Shown here piece after piece: positions 1 to 5,736 of a stretch of 5,827 nucleotides of DNA. Each line of letters opens with the position of its first letter. Positions within the stretch are counted from its first letter, which is position 1. The translations under genes and the position numbers were made by a program. The stretch covers positions 1 to 5,827 of the forward strand of contig JAEWZS010000066.1 of NCBI GenBank assembly GCA_023458355.1. Reading direction: 5' to 3'. Origin of the DNA: Bacillota bacterium. GTDB taxonomy: Bacteria > Bacillota > Clostridia > Christensenellales > CAG-138. The notes below the pieces were generated by a model. That model searched no databases, was not told where the DNA came from, and saw only the letters and a program-made list of their open reading frames with translations.

Positions 1-350
1 TCGCGTACCTGTTCATCTCGCACGACCTATCCGTTGTCGAGCACATTTCCGATACGGTCGGTGTTATGTATCTTGGCGACATGGTGGAGTTCGGCGATAA
101 GAAGGAAATCTTCAAAAACCCCATGCATCCGTACACCAAGGCGTTGTTTTCAGCGATACCGGTACCGGATCCTACCGTTAAGATGAAGCGCATTATTCTT
201 GAGGGCAGTATTCCTTCCCCCGCAAACCCGCCTTCGGGCTGCAAGTTCCACACCCGCTGCCGTGAATGCATGGATATCTGCAGCAAGGAAGTCCCTAAGC
301 CCTATTATGCGAGCGAAGACCACTACGTGTCGTGCCATCTGTATAAATAA
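1..350 (+). CDS. Oligopeptide/dipeptide ABC transporter ATP-binding protein, OppF/DppF type (C-terminal part only)
   Basis: This is the last 115 residues of a peptide-importer ATPase, open at the left window edge; the first complete codon is at 3. ATPases of this kind sit on the inner face of the membrane and power uptake of di- or oligopeptides through two permeases. Visible near the start is the H-loop (FISHDLSVV, switch His at residue 7 of the fragment). After it comes the oligopeptide-transporter C-terminal extension, with NPMHPYT at about residues 39-45 and PSPANPPSGC before a cysteine cluster (Cys80, 86, 93 and 111, plus an extra Cys89). Such cysteines are typical of the family and can hold an iron-sulfur cluster in some members. 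The SPANPPSGC pattern fits OppF/DppF better than OppD. Walker A, the signature motif and Walker B lie outside the window. The next gene begins 13 nt after the stop, so a shared transcript is likely. Confidence 0.93.
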   Translation, partial: AYLFISHDLSVVEHISDTVGVMYLGDMVEFGDKKEIFKNPMHPYTKALFSAIPVPDPTVKMKRIILEGSIPSPANPPSGCKFHTRCRECMDICSKEVPKPYYASEDHYVSCHLYK

Positions 351-363
351 CATGGAGTAAACT

Positions 364-636
364 ATGGCTAAGCAGCGCAAAACGTATGAAGACGATGACG
401 GCCGCGTCATTGCTAAAATGAACGTGGAAGGTATGCCGTGGTACCGGTCGGGCCCTAAGGATGAGCAGCAGGGCGGGCCGGACAAGAACGCTGCATCAAG
501 CCGAGAACCGCTTTCAAGGCGGGACACCATAAGGATTCTGTTTGCATCTATGAAGTGGGCGCTGCTGTTTTCTCTGGTATTCTCGGTCATTATGGTTGGA
601 TTTGTGTTGTTTTGCGTATTTGTTTGGTTTAAGTAA
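364..636 (+). CDS. Small single-helix membrane protein, uncharacterised
   Basis: A 90-residue protein of unknown function. The N-terminal two thirds is hydrophilic and charged, with an acidic patch (EDDDGR, residues 9-14) followed by MNVEGMPWY (residues 19-27). From memory, similar DDGR...MNVEGMPWY segments occur in small proteins of Clostridia, but I could not check this. A disordered, Gln/Gly/Ser-rich linker (about 30-50) leads to an Arg-Arg pair and one strongly hydrophobic helix (about 66-88) that ends almost at the C-terminus. This suggests a tail-anchored protein with a cytoplasmic N-terminal domain. The start is supported by GGAG at 354-357, six bases before the ATG. It lies 13 nt after the peptide-transporter ATPase gene and 2 nt before the zinc-ribbon gene, so the three probably form one operon. 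I see no enzymatic motif. Confidence 0.8.
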   Translation: MAKQRKTYEDDDGRVIAKMNVEGMPWYRSGPKDEQQGGPDKNAASSREPLSRRDTIRILFASMKWALLFSLVFSVIMVGFVLFCVFVWFK

Positions 637-638
637 GT

Positions 639-857
639 ATGGATCTCATTAACTATAAAAAGCATGTAATTTCCTGCTCCCATTGCGGCAAGGATGTTCT
701 TGACCACATGGATGTGTGCCCGCATTGCGGCGGGCAGCTTCGAAAAAAGTATGACGAGGAAAAGCTTAAGCGCTTCAGACGTGTCGCAAACATCGTAGGC
801 ATTCTCATAAGCGCGGTTCTCCTGGTGTTCATTCTTGCAAACCGTTGTTCCGCGTGA
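639..857 (+). CDS. Small zinc-ribbon membrane protein
   Basis: A 72-residue protein with an N-terminal zinc ribbon. Cys13-x2-Cys16 and Cys27-x2-Cys30 (CSHC and CPHC) are spaced as two knuckles that would bind one zinc ion. A basic, charged linker (about 35-49, KKYDEEKLKRFRR) follows, then a single membrane helix (about 50-67). Proteins that join a short zinc ribbon to one helix are common in Bacillota and mostly have no assigned role; the ribbon probably faces the cytoplasm. The ATG comes 2 nt after the preceding stop codon and has no clear ribosome binding site, so translation is probably coupled to the upstream gene. The stop lies 8 nt before a terminator-like hairpin, so this appears to be the last gene of the peptide-transporter operon. 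Function unknown; the ribbon call is firm, the role is not. Confidence 0.82.
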   Translation: MDLINYKKHVISCSHCGKDVLDHMDVCPHCGGQLRKKYDEEKLKRFRRVANIVGILISAVLLVFILANRCSA

Positions 858-865
858 TAGAATTA

Positions 866-898
866 AAGCCGTCGGCAAACCCGGCGGCTTACGTTTTT
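866..898 (+). terminator. Intrinsic terminator-like hairpin 1, end of the peptide-transporter operon
   Basis: A 10-bp stem pairs 866-875 with 881-890 (one T-G wobble) around the loop CAAAC. A five-T run at 894-898 follows, three bases beyond the stem. It begins 8 nt after the stop codon at 857, where an operon terminator is expected. The T-run is short and set off from the stem, so termination may be partial. Its core is almost the same as hairpin 2 at 953-983. Confidence 0.75.
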
Positions 899-952
899 AT
901 TCCCACATATAGTTTCATAGGCCGCAGTTCGCAATTTCATTTTTGCAGGTTG

Positions 953-983
953 GGCCGTCGGTATACCCGGCGGTTGTTTTTTT
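953..983 (+). terminator. Hairpin 2 with seven-T run in the leader of the MFS gene (attenuator candidate)
   Basis: A 9-bp stem pairs 953-961 with 967-975 around the loop TATAC, with G-T wobbles at the base and at 958/970. It is followed by TTTTTTT at 977-983, a good intrinsic-terminator shape. It lies inside the leader of the exporter gene, and the T-run ends two bases before the ribosome binding site at 986-989, so termination here would switch off the exporter. Seventeen of the 20 bases from the start of the first arm agree with hairpin 1. It could be a tandem back-up terminator or a regulated attenuator; the sequence alone does not decide. Confidence 0.65.
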
Positions 984-985
984 AT

Positions 986-989
986 GAGG
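986..989 (+). promoter_or_regulatory. Ribosome binding site that fixes the MFS start
   Basis: GAGG lies five bases before the ATG at 995. It rules out the longer open frame that begins at 845, whose extra 50 residues would run through both hairpins and resemble no MFS N-terminus. Confidence 0.75.
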
Positions 990-994
990 TCTTT

Positions 995-2281
995 ATGAAT
1001 AAAAAGCTTTGGACGCCTGATTTCACCATACTTACGCTCGGCACGATTGTAAGTATGTTCGGCAACGCCATTTCGGGCTTTGCAATGGGGCTATTGGTAC
1101 TCGATTATACCAACTCCACCATGCTGTATTCGATTTACCTTGTATGTAACAACTTGCCGCGCTTGGTGATGCCGCTTATCGCGGGGCCATATCTCGACAG
1201 GTTTTCACGTAAGCGCATGATATACACCCTTAACTTTTTTGCTTCAGGGCTATACCTAATCGTAAGTCTTCTTGTCAGCAGGAGTCTATTGAGCTATCCG
1301 CTTATACTGGTGTTTACCATGCTCGTAGGCTCTATTGACAGTGTGTATTCGGTATCTTACGACAGCTTTTACCCGATGCTTATAAGCGAGGGGAATTTTT
1401 CGAAAGCCTATTCGATTTCAAGCCTCATTTACCCGCTTGCCACCACCATCATGGTGCCCGTCGCCGGTGTGGCGTACGCTACCGTTGGCGTAGAACCGCT
1501 TTTTCTCTTCAATGCCGCAACGTTTTTCGTAGCCGCAGTGCTTCAAACAAGGATTCGAACACGCGAAACGCATATGAAGGACACGCAAAAAGCAAGCTTT
1601 AGCTTCAGGCGCTATGCGGATGATTTTAAGGGTGGGTTGAGCTACCTCCGTTCAGAAAAAGGGCTCCTCACCATAACCGCCTATTTTTGCGTATCCACGC
1701 TCGTAAGCGGTGCGGCAGGTGCGCTATTGCTGCCGTTTTTCAAATCACACACATTTGCGATACCCGAATCGCTTTCCTTTTTAATGCGCTTCATGAAAAC
1801 GGAAGAAGGCATAGGCGTAGGCATCTACTCGCTTGTGATGAGCATAGCTACATTCGGCAGGCTCATCGGCGGCGTGGTGCATTATAAATTCCATTATCCT
1901 GTAGATAAGAAGTTCAGCATTGCTCTTTTTGTGTACGCCGCAATCTGCTTCATCGAGGGAAGCTATTTGTACATGCCTGTTGCGGTAATGATGGTGATGG
2001 AGCTTTGCACGGGGATGCTCGGCGTTACTTCTTTTAACATACGTATTTCGGCTACGCAAAACTATGTAAAAGACGAGGTGCGCGGCCGCTTTAACGGAAT
2101 ATTCTCCATGGTGAACGTGCTTGGTATGATCTTCGGACAGCTTATTGCAGGCGGACTCAGCACCGTGATGCAGCCTCGTACCATCATCAGTATACTCATG
2201 GCACTCAACCTCGTTGCGGTATATGCTATAATGTACCGCAACAGAAAGCATGTAAAACTTATTTATAACAGGCAGGTATAA
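995..2281 (+). CDS. Major facilitator superfamily exporter, MFS_3/macrolide-efflux-like
   Basis: A 428-residue, 12-helix transporter, a usual length for the superfamily. Predicted helices lie roughly at 11-34, 43-64, 76-97, 102-121, 142-163, 168-185, 225-248, 273-296, 306-322, 326-346, 366-390 and 396-414, with the long central loop at about 186-220. The MFS signature between helices 2 and 3 is clear (GPYLDRFSRKR, residues 64-74). The segment DEVRGRFNGIFSM (360-372) before helix 11 matches the RGR motif of MFS_3 proteins, which include macrolide and siderophore exporters. Members use the proton gradient to pump small molecules out of the cell; the substrate cannot be read from the sequence. 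The loop between helices 7 and 8 (about 249-272) looks longer than usual. The start at 995 is chosen for its ribosome binding site and for homology to family N-termini. The leader carries terminator-like hairpins, so expression may be attenuated. A DUF554 gene follows 8 nt downstream. Confidence 0.9.
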   Translation: MNKKLWTPDFTILTLGTIVSMFGNAISGFAMGLLVLDYTNSTMLYSIYLVCNNLPRLVMPLIAGPYLDRFSRKRMIYTLNFFASGLYLIVSLLVSRSLLSYPLILVFTMLVGSIDSVYSVSYDSFYPMLISEGNFSKAYSISSLIYPLATTIMVPVAGVAYATVGVEPLFLFNAATFFVAAVLQTRIRTRETHMKDTQKASFSFRRYADDFKGGLSYLRSEKGLLTITAYFCVSTLVSGAAGALLLPFFKSHTFAIPESLSFLMRFMKTEEGIGVGIYSLVMSIATFGRLIGGVVHYKFHYPVDKKFSIALFVYAAICFIEGSYLYMPVAVMMVMELCTGMLGVTSFNIRISATQNYVKDEVRGRFNGIFSMVNVLGMIFGQLIAGGLSTVMQPRTIISILMALNLVAVYAIMYRNRKHVKLIYNRQV

Positions 2282-2289
2282 CTGAAAAT

Positions 2290-2982
2290 ATGCTCGGAAC
2301 CGTGGTCAATGCAGTGGCTATCATAGCAGGTAGCCTCATCGGTATTCTTCTTAAAAAGGGGATTTCACAAAAAGTAGCGGATGCTGTGATAAAAGGCACT
2401 GCGTTATGCGTGCTCTATATTGGCATCGACGGCGCGCTTAAAGGCCAACATGTGCTTGCTGTCATCCTATCCATTGTAGCTGGCAGTATCGTGGGTACGC
2501 TCCTTGATTTGGACCTTCGCTTGACAAACCTCGGCAATCGCATTGAAGCGCGTATGAAACGCGGCGCGGAAATGGGCTTTGCTAACGGCTTTGTTACGGC
2601 GACTCTGCTTTATTGCGTAGGCGCCATGGCAATCCTAGGGTCGCTCTCAAGCAGTCTTAAAGGCGATCACAGCATATTGTTTACAAAATCGATGCTCGAC
2701 TTTATCCAAGCCATCGTGCTCTCCGCAACGCTCGGTTTTGGTGTTGCGTTCTCGGCCATACCCGTGTTTTTATACCAAGGAGCCATAACGTTACTTGCAG
2801 GCTTCATTGCACCTGTCTTAAGCGATGCCGCCATAGCGGACATGACATGCGTAGGTTCGCTTCTTCTTATAGCACTCGGGCTTAACATGCTGGGCGTAAC
2901 TAAGTTTAAAGTCATGAACTATGTTTTGGGTATCTTCTTTGCAATAGGCTTTAGTGCACTCATGGCGCTTTTGCCGCTGTAA
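2290..2982 (+). CDS. DUF554 family membrane protein (YdfK/YqgA-like)
   Basis: A 230-residue integral membrane protein of the DUF554 family, whose members include YqgA of E. coli and YdfK of B. subtilis. Function is unknown; a transport role is often suspected. The N-terminus MLGTVVNAVAIIAGSLIG is typical of the family and supports the ATG at 2290, although the nearest ribosome binding site (AGGT, 2274-2277) is rather far, 12 bases upstream. Hydrophobic segments lie at about 3-21, 35-49, 54-72, 100-120, 138-160, 163-178, 186-202 and 209-228. The central segment YCVGAMAILGSLSSSLKGD (108-126) followed by KSMLD (133-137) is the best-conserved part of the family. Length is normal. It starts 8 nt after the exporter stop codon and is followed by a terminator, so it is probably the second gene of a two-gene unit; weak initiation suggests coupling to the exporter. 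Confidence 0.92.
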   Translation: MLGTVVNAVAIIAGSLIGILLKKGISQKVADAVIKGTALCVLYIGIDGALKGQHVLAVILSIVAGSIVGTLLDLDLRLTNLGNRIEARMKRGAEMGFANGFVTATLLYCVGAMAILGSLSSSLKGDHSILFTKSMLDFIQAIVLSATLGFGVAFSAIPVFLYQGAITLLAGFIAPVLSDAAIADMTCVGSLLLIALGLNMLGVTKFKVMNYVLGIFFAIGFSALMALLPL

Positions 2983-3029
2983 AACGAAGTATTTTAGGAT
3001 AAGCTATTTCCCGGGCAATCCTTAAAATG

Positions 3030-3066
3030 AAAAAGGCCACGGCGTCTACTGCGCCGTGGCCCTTTT
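3030..3066. terminator. Bidirectional intrinsic terminator between convergent operons
   Basis: A perfect 10-bp GC-rich stem pairs 3035-3044 (GGCCACGGCG) with 3052-3061 around a 7-nt loop. On the + strand it is followed by TTTT at 3063-3066. On the - strand it is followed by five T (AAAAA at 3030-3034 as written). It can therefore end both the MFS-DUF554 transcript and the convergent SDR operon, whose last stop codon is at 3082-3084. Confidence 0.88.
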
Positions 3067-3081
3067 GTTGATTTTCTGCCG

Positions 3082-3873
3082 TTATGCCGAAAGCCACTTC
3101 TTTTGTGCGGCTGCCCAGCGGCGGTGGATTAAGCGTGCGGCAAACACGGGTGGAACCATGCGAGAAAGCGAAGCGAGCGTGCGATTTATTAGCCCCGGTA
3201 CGTAAACACGCTTGCCTAAGAGCGCGCGGTCTATGGTTTTTTTTGCGATGGTGCCGAGGTTGTTGGAGGTAATACGCCCCCAAACTCCCTGCGCATCGAT
3301 GCCTGAGAGCGCCTCACTTGTGGTGGGCATGCCGCCCGGGCAAAGCGCTAAAACATGTACGTTATCGTTTTTTAGCTCCTGCCCGAGTGCAATGGAGAAA
3401 TCCAATAAAAAGCGTTTGCTTGCCGCATAGGTCGCTTTAAGGGGCATTGGGCAAACGGAGGCGAGGCTGCAAACCGTGATAATGTGAAACGGTGCGTTTA
3501 AAGTGCGCTGTGCGAGCGCAGCGTGTGTTACAAGGAGCGTTGCTTCAATGTTGAGTTTAACAATATTGAGAATCCGTGCGCTGTCACGCTCCATGAAGCC
3601 GCCTTCAAAGTCCACGCCCGCCACGTTGAACAGCATATCAATCGGTTCGCCCGAAGCTTTTACCGCTTCAAACAGCGACTCTACTTGGCAAGAATCTGTA
3701 AGGTCGCACGCGAAGGAAAAAACCTTTACACCGTGGGCAAGAGAAACCCCGCGCCCGATGTGGTCAAGTCCCTTTGTGTCTCGATCGGTAAGGAACAAGG
3801 AAAAACCGCGCCGCGCACATTCCATAGCCATAGCTCGGCCTAGCCCGCCCGAAGCGCCCGTAATCAATACCAT
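3082..3873 (-). CDS. Short-chain dehydrogenase/reductase, classical type (SDR 1)
   Basis: A 263-residue NAD(P)-dependent oxidoreductase with the classical SDR layout. The Rossmann cofactor motif TGASGGLG is at residues 5-12, and the acidic Asp57 (CDLTD) contacts the adenine ring. NVAG at 83-86 stands in place of the usual NNAG. Of the active-site residues, Asn108 (KLNIE), Ser136, Tyr149 and Lys153 (YAASK) are all present, with the usual 13-residue Ser-Tyr spacing, and PGG follows at 179-181. It should be active on an alcohol or ketone; the C-terminal substrate region (about 185-263) is basic and does not identify the substrate. Asp30 after the second beta strand could favour NAD, but this is tentative. 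An AGGAGG site at 3881-3886, seven bases before the ATG, fixes the start. It is the last gene of the minus-strand operon, 36 nt after SDR 2, with no convincing promoter between them. Confidence 0.93.
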   Translation of the reverse strand: MVLITGASGGLGRAMAMECARRGFSLFLTDRDTKGLDHIGRGVSLAHGVKVFSFACDLTDSCQVESLFEAVKASGEPIDMLFNVAGVDFEGGFMERDSARILNIVKLNIEATLLVTHAALAQRTLNAPFHIITVCSLASVCPMPLKATYAASKRFLLDFSIALGQELKNDNVHVLALCPGGMPTTSEALSGIDAQGVWGRITSNNLGTIAKKTIDRALLGKRVYVPGLINRTLASLSRMVPPVFAARLIHRRWAAAQKKWLSA

Positions 3874-3875
3874 AC

Positions 3876-3911
3876 AAGTTCCTCCTTTACTAACATTGCA
3901 TGCATGAACTT
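3876..3911 (-). promoter_or_regulatory. Short inverted repeat around the SDR 1 ribosome binding site
   Basis: AAGTTC at 3876-3881 is the exact reverse complement of GAACTT at 3906-3911. If paired in the RNA, this 6-bp stem would tie up the start-proximal base of the ribosome binding site and connect it to the stop codon of SDR 2. The loop (3882-3905) contains the palindrome TGCATGCA. The stem is short and AT-rich, so this may be chance. Confidence 0.25.
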
Positions 3912-4755
3912 AAAATGTAATGCCGCAGTAGCGTTCGCTCAGAGCAAATACGCTCTTCGCATCCGCATCGTTTTTCACAAACCGGCTGAACCCGCTTTTT
4001 TTACAGCGGCTAAAGTAAAGGCCGTCCGGAGCAGGTATGGAGGAAGCAAGGTAAACATAAGTCTGCGCGGGAAGCTCCGGCGCACAGCCACCACGCCGAC
4101 GTATATCCCATACAAAGCGTACTATACCGCTTGTTTGTTTTGTGCCGATTGCCGTATTCACGAGCCCCGGATCCACCACGTAGGCGTGCACGCCTGTATC
4201 TATAAAGCGCTCGTTGAAAGCACGAGCAAACAGCATGGTCAAAAGCTTTGTATGCTTGTAGGCTCTAAGGCAATGGTAATGCCTTTTAAGCATCACGTCA
4301 TCAAAGCGTACGCGAATATGCTTGTGCGAGTTGCTGCCCGTAAAGATTACCCTACCGTTTGCTGCTCTAAGGCAGGCAATAAGTTTATAGGTAAACATAA
4401 CACCCGCAAGGTGGTTGAGCGCAAATTGGTATTCATACCCCTCTTTCGTGGTGGTATAAACACTCCGGACGCCGCCGGCATTGCTGATAAGCGCATCGAG
4501 CCTGCCACCGCAGGTTTCGCAAATGTAGGCGCATACCTTATCTGCTGCCGTTGCCGCCTCGCTTTGGTTGGATAAATCCGCAAGAAAATATTCCGTTTCT
4601 GCGCTTTGGTCGATTGCCCGAAACGCCGCTTGCGCTTTCTCGGCACTTTTTTCATCGCGCGCAACACCTATGACGCGCCAGCCAAGCGCTACAAACGCTT
4701 TTGCCGCAGCAAAGCCTATGCCTGATGTAAATCCTGTGATGACAACCGTTTTCAT
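3910..4755 (-). CDS. Short-chain dehydrogenase/reductase, retinol-dehydrogenase-like (SDR 2)
   Basis: A 281-residue SDR only distantly like its neighbour. The cofactor motif TGFTSGIG is at residues 7-14, with Arg33 after the second strand (VARDEKS), a pattern that often goes with NADPH. Asp60-Leu61 and SNAGG (91-95) follow, then Asn114 (FALNHLAG), the Ser pair Ser141/Ser143 (GSNSH), Tyr166 and Lys170 (YKHTK), and DPGLVNT (195-201). The distance from Ser143 to Tyr166 is 23 residues rather than 13. Such an insertion, together with NHLAG and PGLVNT, is typical of the retinol dehydrogenase/WWOX-like branch of SDRs. In bacteria this branch has mostly unknown substrates. The start codon overlaps the preceding stop as ATGA (4752-4755), and the AGGAGGTG site at 4761-4768 lies inside the preceding gene, so translation is coupled to it. 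The family call is firm; the reaction is not known. Confidence 0.92.
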   Translation of the reverse strand: MKTVVITGFTSGIGFAAAKAFVALGWRVIGVARDEKSAEKAQAAFRAIDQSAETEYFLADLSNQSEAATAADKVCAYICETCGGRLDALISNAGGVRSVYTTTKEGYEYQFALNHLAGVMFTYKLIACLRAANGRVIFTGSNSHKHIRVRFDDVMLKRHYHCLRAYKHTKLLTMLFARAFNERFIDTGVHAYVVDPGLVNTAIGTKQTSGIVRFVWDIRRRGGCAPELPAQTYVYLASSIPAPDGLYFSRCKKSGFSRFVKNDADAKSVFALSERYCGITF

Positions 4756-5168
4756 GGCTTCACCTCCTCAGCTTCATAGATTGCCCGGGGTACGCTAAGC
4801 GTGATGTTCATCGCGTAGGGCTGCGGGAAAAAGCCTAAAAAATCCATAGGGAAGGGGAGTTCGGTTAAAACGAGCACACCGTTTTCAACGGTAAGCCGTA
4901 CATACTCGGAAGCGTTAAAATCATCTCCGCGCCATGCGTAAAGGCTGATATTTGCTTTTGTATTGCCGATGTCGTTTGGTTCCATCGTGATTAAGGCGCT
5001 ATTTAAATGCAATTCTACATCCGTATATGCCGCATCGTTAAGTTCAATACTCTCATGCGATTCGCGGTGGTAAATTGTGCCCGTAAGCACGAGTGCTCCC
5101 GTTATAGCAATAAGGAGAGCAAAGCTTATTAAGAATACCGTGAGATAGAGTTTTGTGCTCTTACGCAT
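4752..5168 (-). CDS. Short DUF4097-like envelope protein, possibly truncated
   Basis: A 138-residue protein with a short basic N-terminus, one membrane helix or signal anchor (about 8-30) and an outward-facing beta-rich region (about 40-128). It contains alternating strands such as VELHLNSALITM and LTVENGVLVLTE, and near the end NITLSVPRAIYEAEEV. Its place right after a DUF1700 gene, and the xxLxVxxP...YEA pattern, match the N-terminal part of DUF4097-type putative adhesin proteins. Those usually continue into a long beta-repeat domain and are roughly twice this size. Here the protein ends just where those repeats should start. The start is fixed by GGAGGG (5176-5181), seven bases before the ATG, and overlaps the DUF1700 gene by 8 nt. 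Its last codons form the ribosome binding site of SDR 2. The DUF4097 relation rests mainly on context and pattern. Confidence 0.7.
   Translation of the reverse strand: MRKSTKLYLTVFLISFALLIAITGALVLTGTIYHRESHESIELNDAAYTDVELHLNSALITMEPNDIGNTKANISLYAWRGDDFNASEYVRLTVENGVLVLTELPFPMDFLGFFPQPYAMNITLSVPRAIYEAEEVKP
4761..4768 (-). promoter_or_regulatory. Ribosome binding site of SDR 2 inside the DUF4097-like gene
   Basis: Reading on the - strand, AGGAGGTG sits five bases before the SDR 2 ATG and is made from the codons for Glu-Glu-Val at the end of the upstream protein. With the ATGA stop/start overlap this makes the two genes a tightly coupled pair. Confidence 0.85.
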
Positions 5169-5736
5169 GCCTAGTCCCTCCGTTTCGCTTTTGCCCCATC
5201 ATGCGTTCGGCAAACAGGGGCATTTTTTTAATCGTGCTGTTGAAAAAGGCCTTGCCGCCGTTAAACGTAAGCCCACCCGCACTTGCAAAGAGGAAAAGCG
5301 CAATTAAATAAAGTAAGAAATAATGCCATAAAAGCTTTATGGCCGAGGCGACGGCGAGCGCCGCTAAACCAAATCCTATAAGAAGCAGCGCAAACGCACT
5401 TAGGAAGATACATAGAGCGACGAGCAGGCAAATAAGGTAAATAGACGCCACCGCAAGCCCTCCACCAAGCTTAAAGCGCAGCACAGCGAGCACCATGGAA
5501 AATACACTTTTAAGATCTGCTTTTTGGCGCGCGCGTTTCACGGCATTGTCTGCAAAGTAAAGCTTGGCGATGCGTTTAGGATCTCCAAGCGCCTCCGCTA
5601 TGGCCGGCTCACACTTGCCCTCGAGTATGCCCGCCTCGAAGTGTTCTTCAAAATCGCTTCGTATTTCCGCAATCACATCCGCGGGTGCCGCACGAAGCGC
5701 CTTAGACAGCGTTTCAATAAATTCATGCTTTGTCAT
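5161..5736 (-). CDS. DUF1700 (HAAS-domain) membrane protein
   Basis: A 191-residue protein with an N-terminal cytoplasmic HAAS/DUF1700 domain (about 1-75): MTKHEFIETLSKAL, then EIRSDFEEHFEAG (24-36) and the hallmark LGDPKRIA (50-57). After it come two or three membrane helices (about 96-118, 119-136 and 138-158) and a basic cytoplasmic tail. DUF1700 proteins are usually encoded between a PadR regulator and a DUF4097 protein, as here, and are thought to work in envelope-related signalling; the mechanism is unknown. I start it at the ATG 5734-5736 because AGGAGGG (5747-5753) lies ten bases upstream. A TTG three codons earlier (5743-5745) would be only one base from that site. It overlaps the PadR gene by 14 nt and the next gene by 8 nt. 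Confidence 0.92.
   Translation of the reverse strand: MTKHEFIETLSKALRAAPADVIAEIRSDFEEHFEAGILEGKCEPAIAEALGDPKRIAKLYFADNAVKRARQKADLKSVFSMVLAVLRFKLGGGLAVASIYLICLLVALCIFLSAFALLLIGFGLAALAVASAIKLLWHYFLLYLIALFLFASAGGLTFNGGKAFFNSTIKKMPLFAERMMGQKRNGGTRHA

Noticed and set aside
150..878. Long minus-strand open frame of 242 codons
   Set aside because: It lies opposite three well-supported + strand genes, has no recognisable domain and runs through hairpin 1. It is a shadow of the coding frames.
908..913. TATAGT as a -10 promoter element for the MFS gene
   Set aside because: No acceptable -35 element at 16-18 bases upstream, where the sequence is the GC-rich arm of hairpin 1.
945..987. Possible 14-codon leader peptide starting at TTG through hairpin 2
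   Set aside because: Weak start codon, no ribosome binding site, and no run of codons that would make sense of a leader-peptide attenuator.
845..994. N-terminal extension of the MFS gene by 50 codons
   Set aside because: It would overlap the zinc-ribbon gene and both hairpins, has no ribosome binding site, and the family N-terminus begins at the ATG 995.
984..998. Mini-ORF MRSL whose stop overlaps the MFS start as ATGA
   Set aside because: Its ATG directly follows the T-run and has no ribosome binding site; it is more simply part of the exporter's own ribosome binding region.
1781..2251. Minus-strand open frame of 156 codons opposite the MFS gene
   Set aside because: Composition is His/Ala/Tyr-rich as expected for the reverse of a transporter gene, with no motif or ribosome binding site.
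3904..4575. Plus-strand open frame of 223 codons opposite SDR 2
   Set aside because: SDR 2 on the other strand has all catalytic motifs and a strong start; this frame has no domain and is an antisense shadow.
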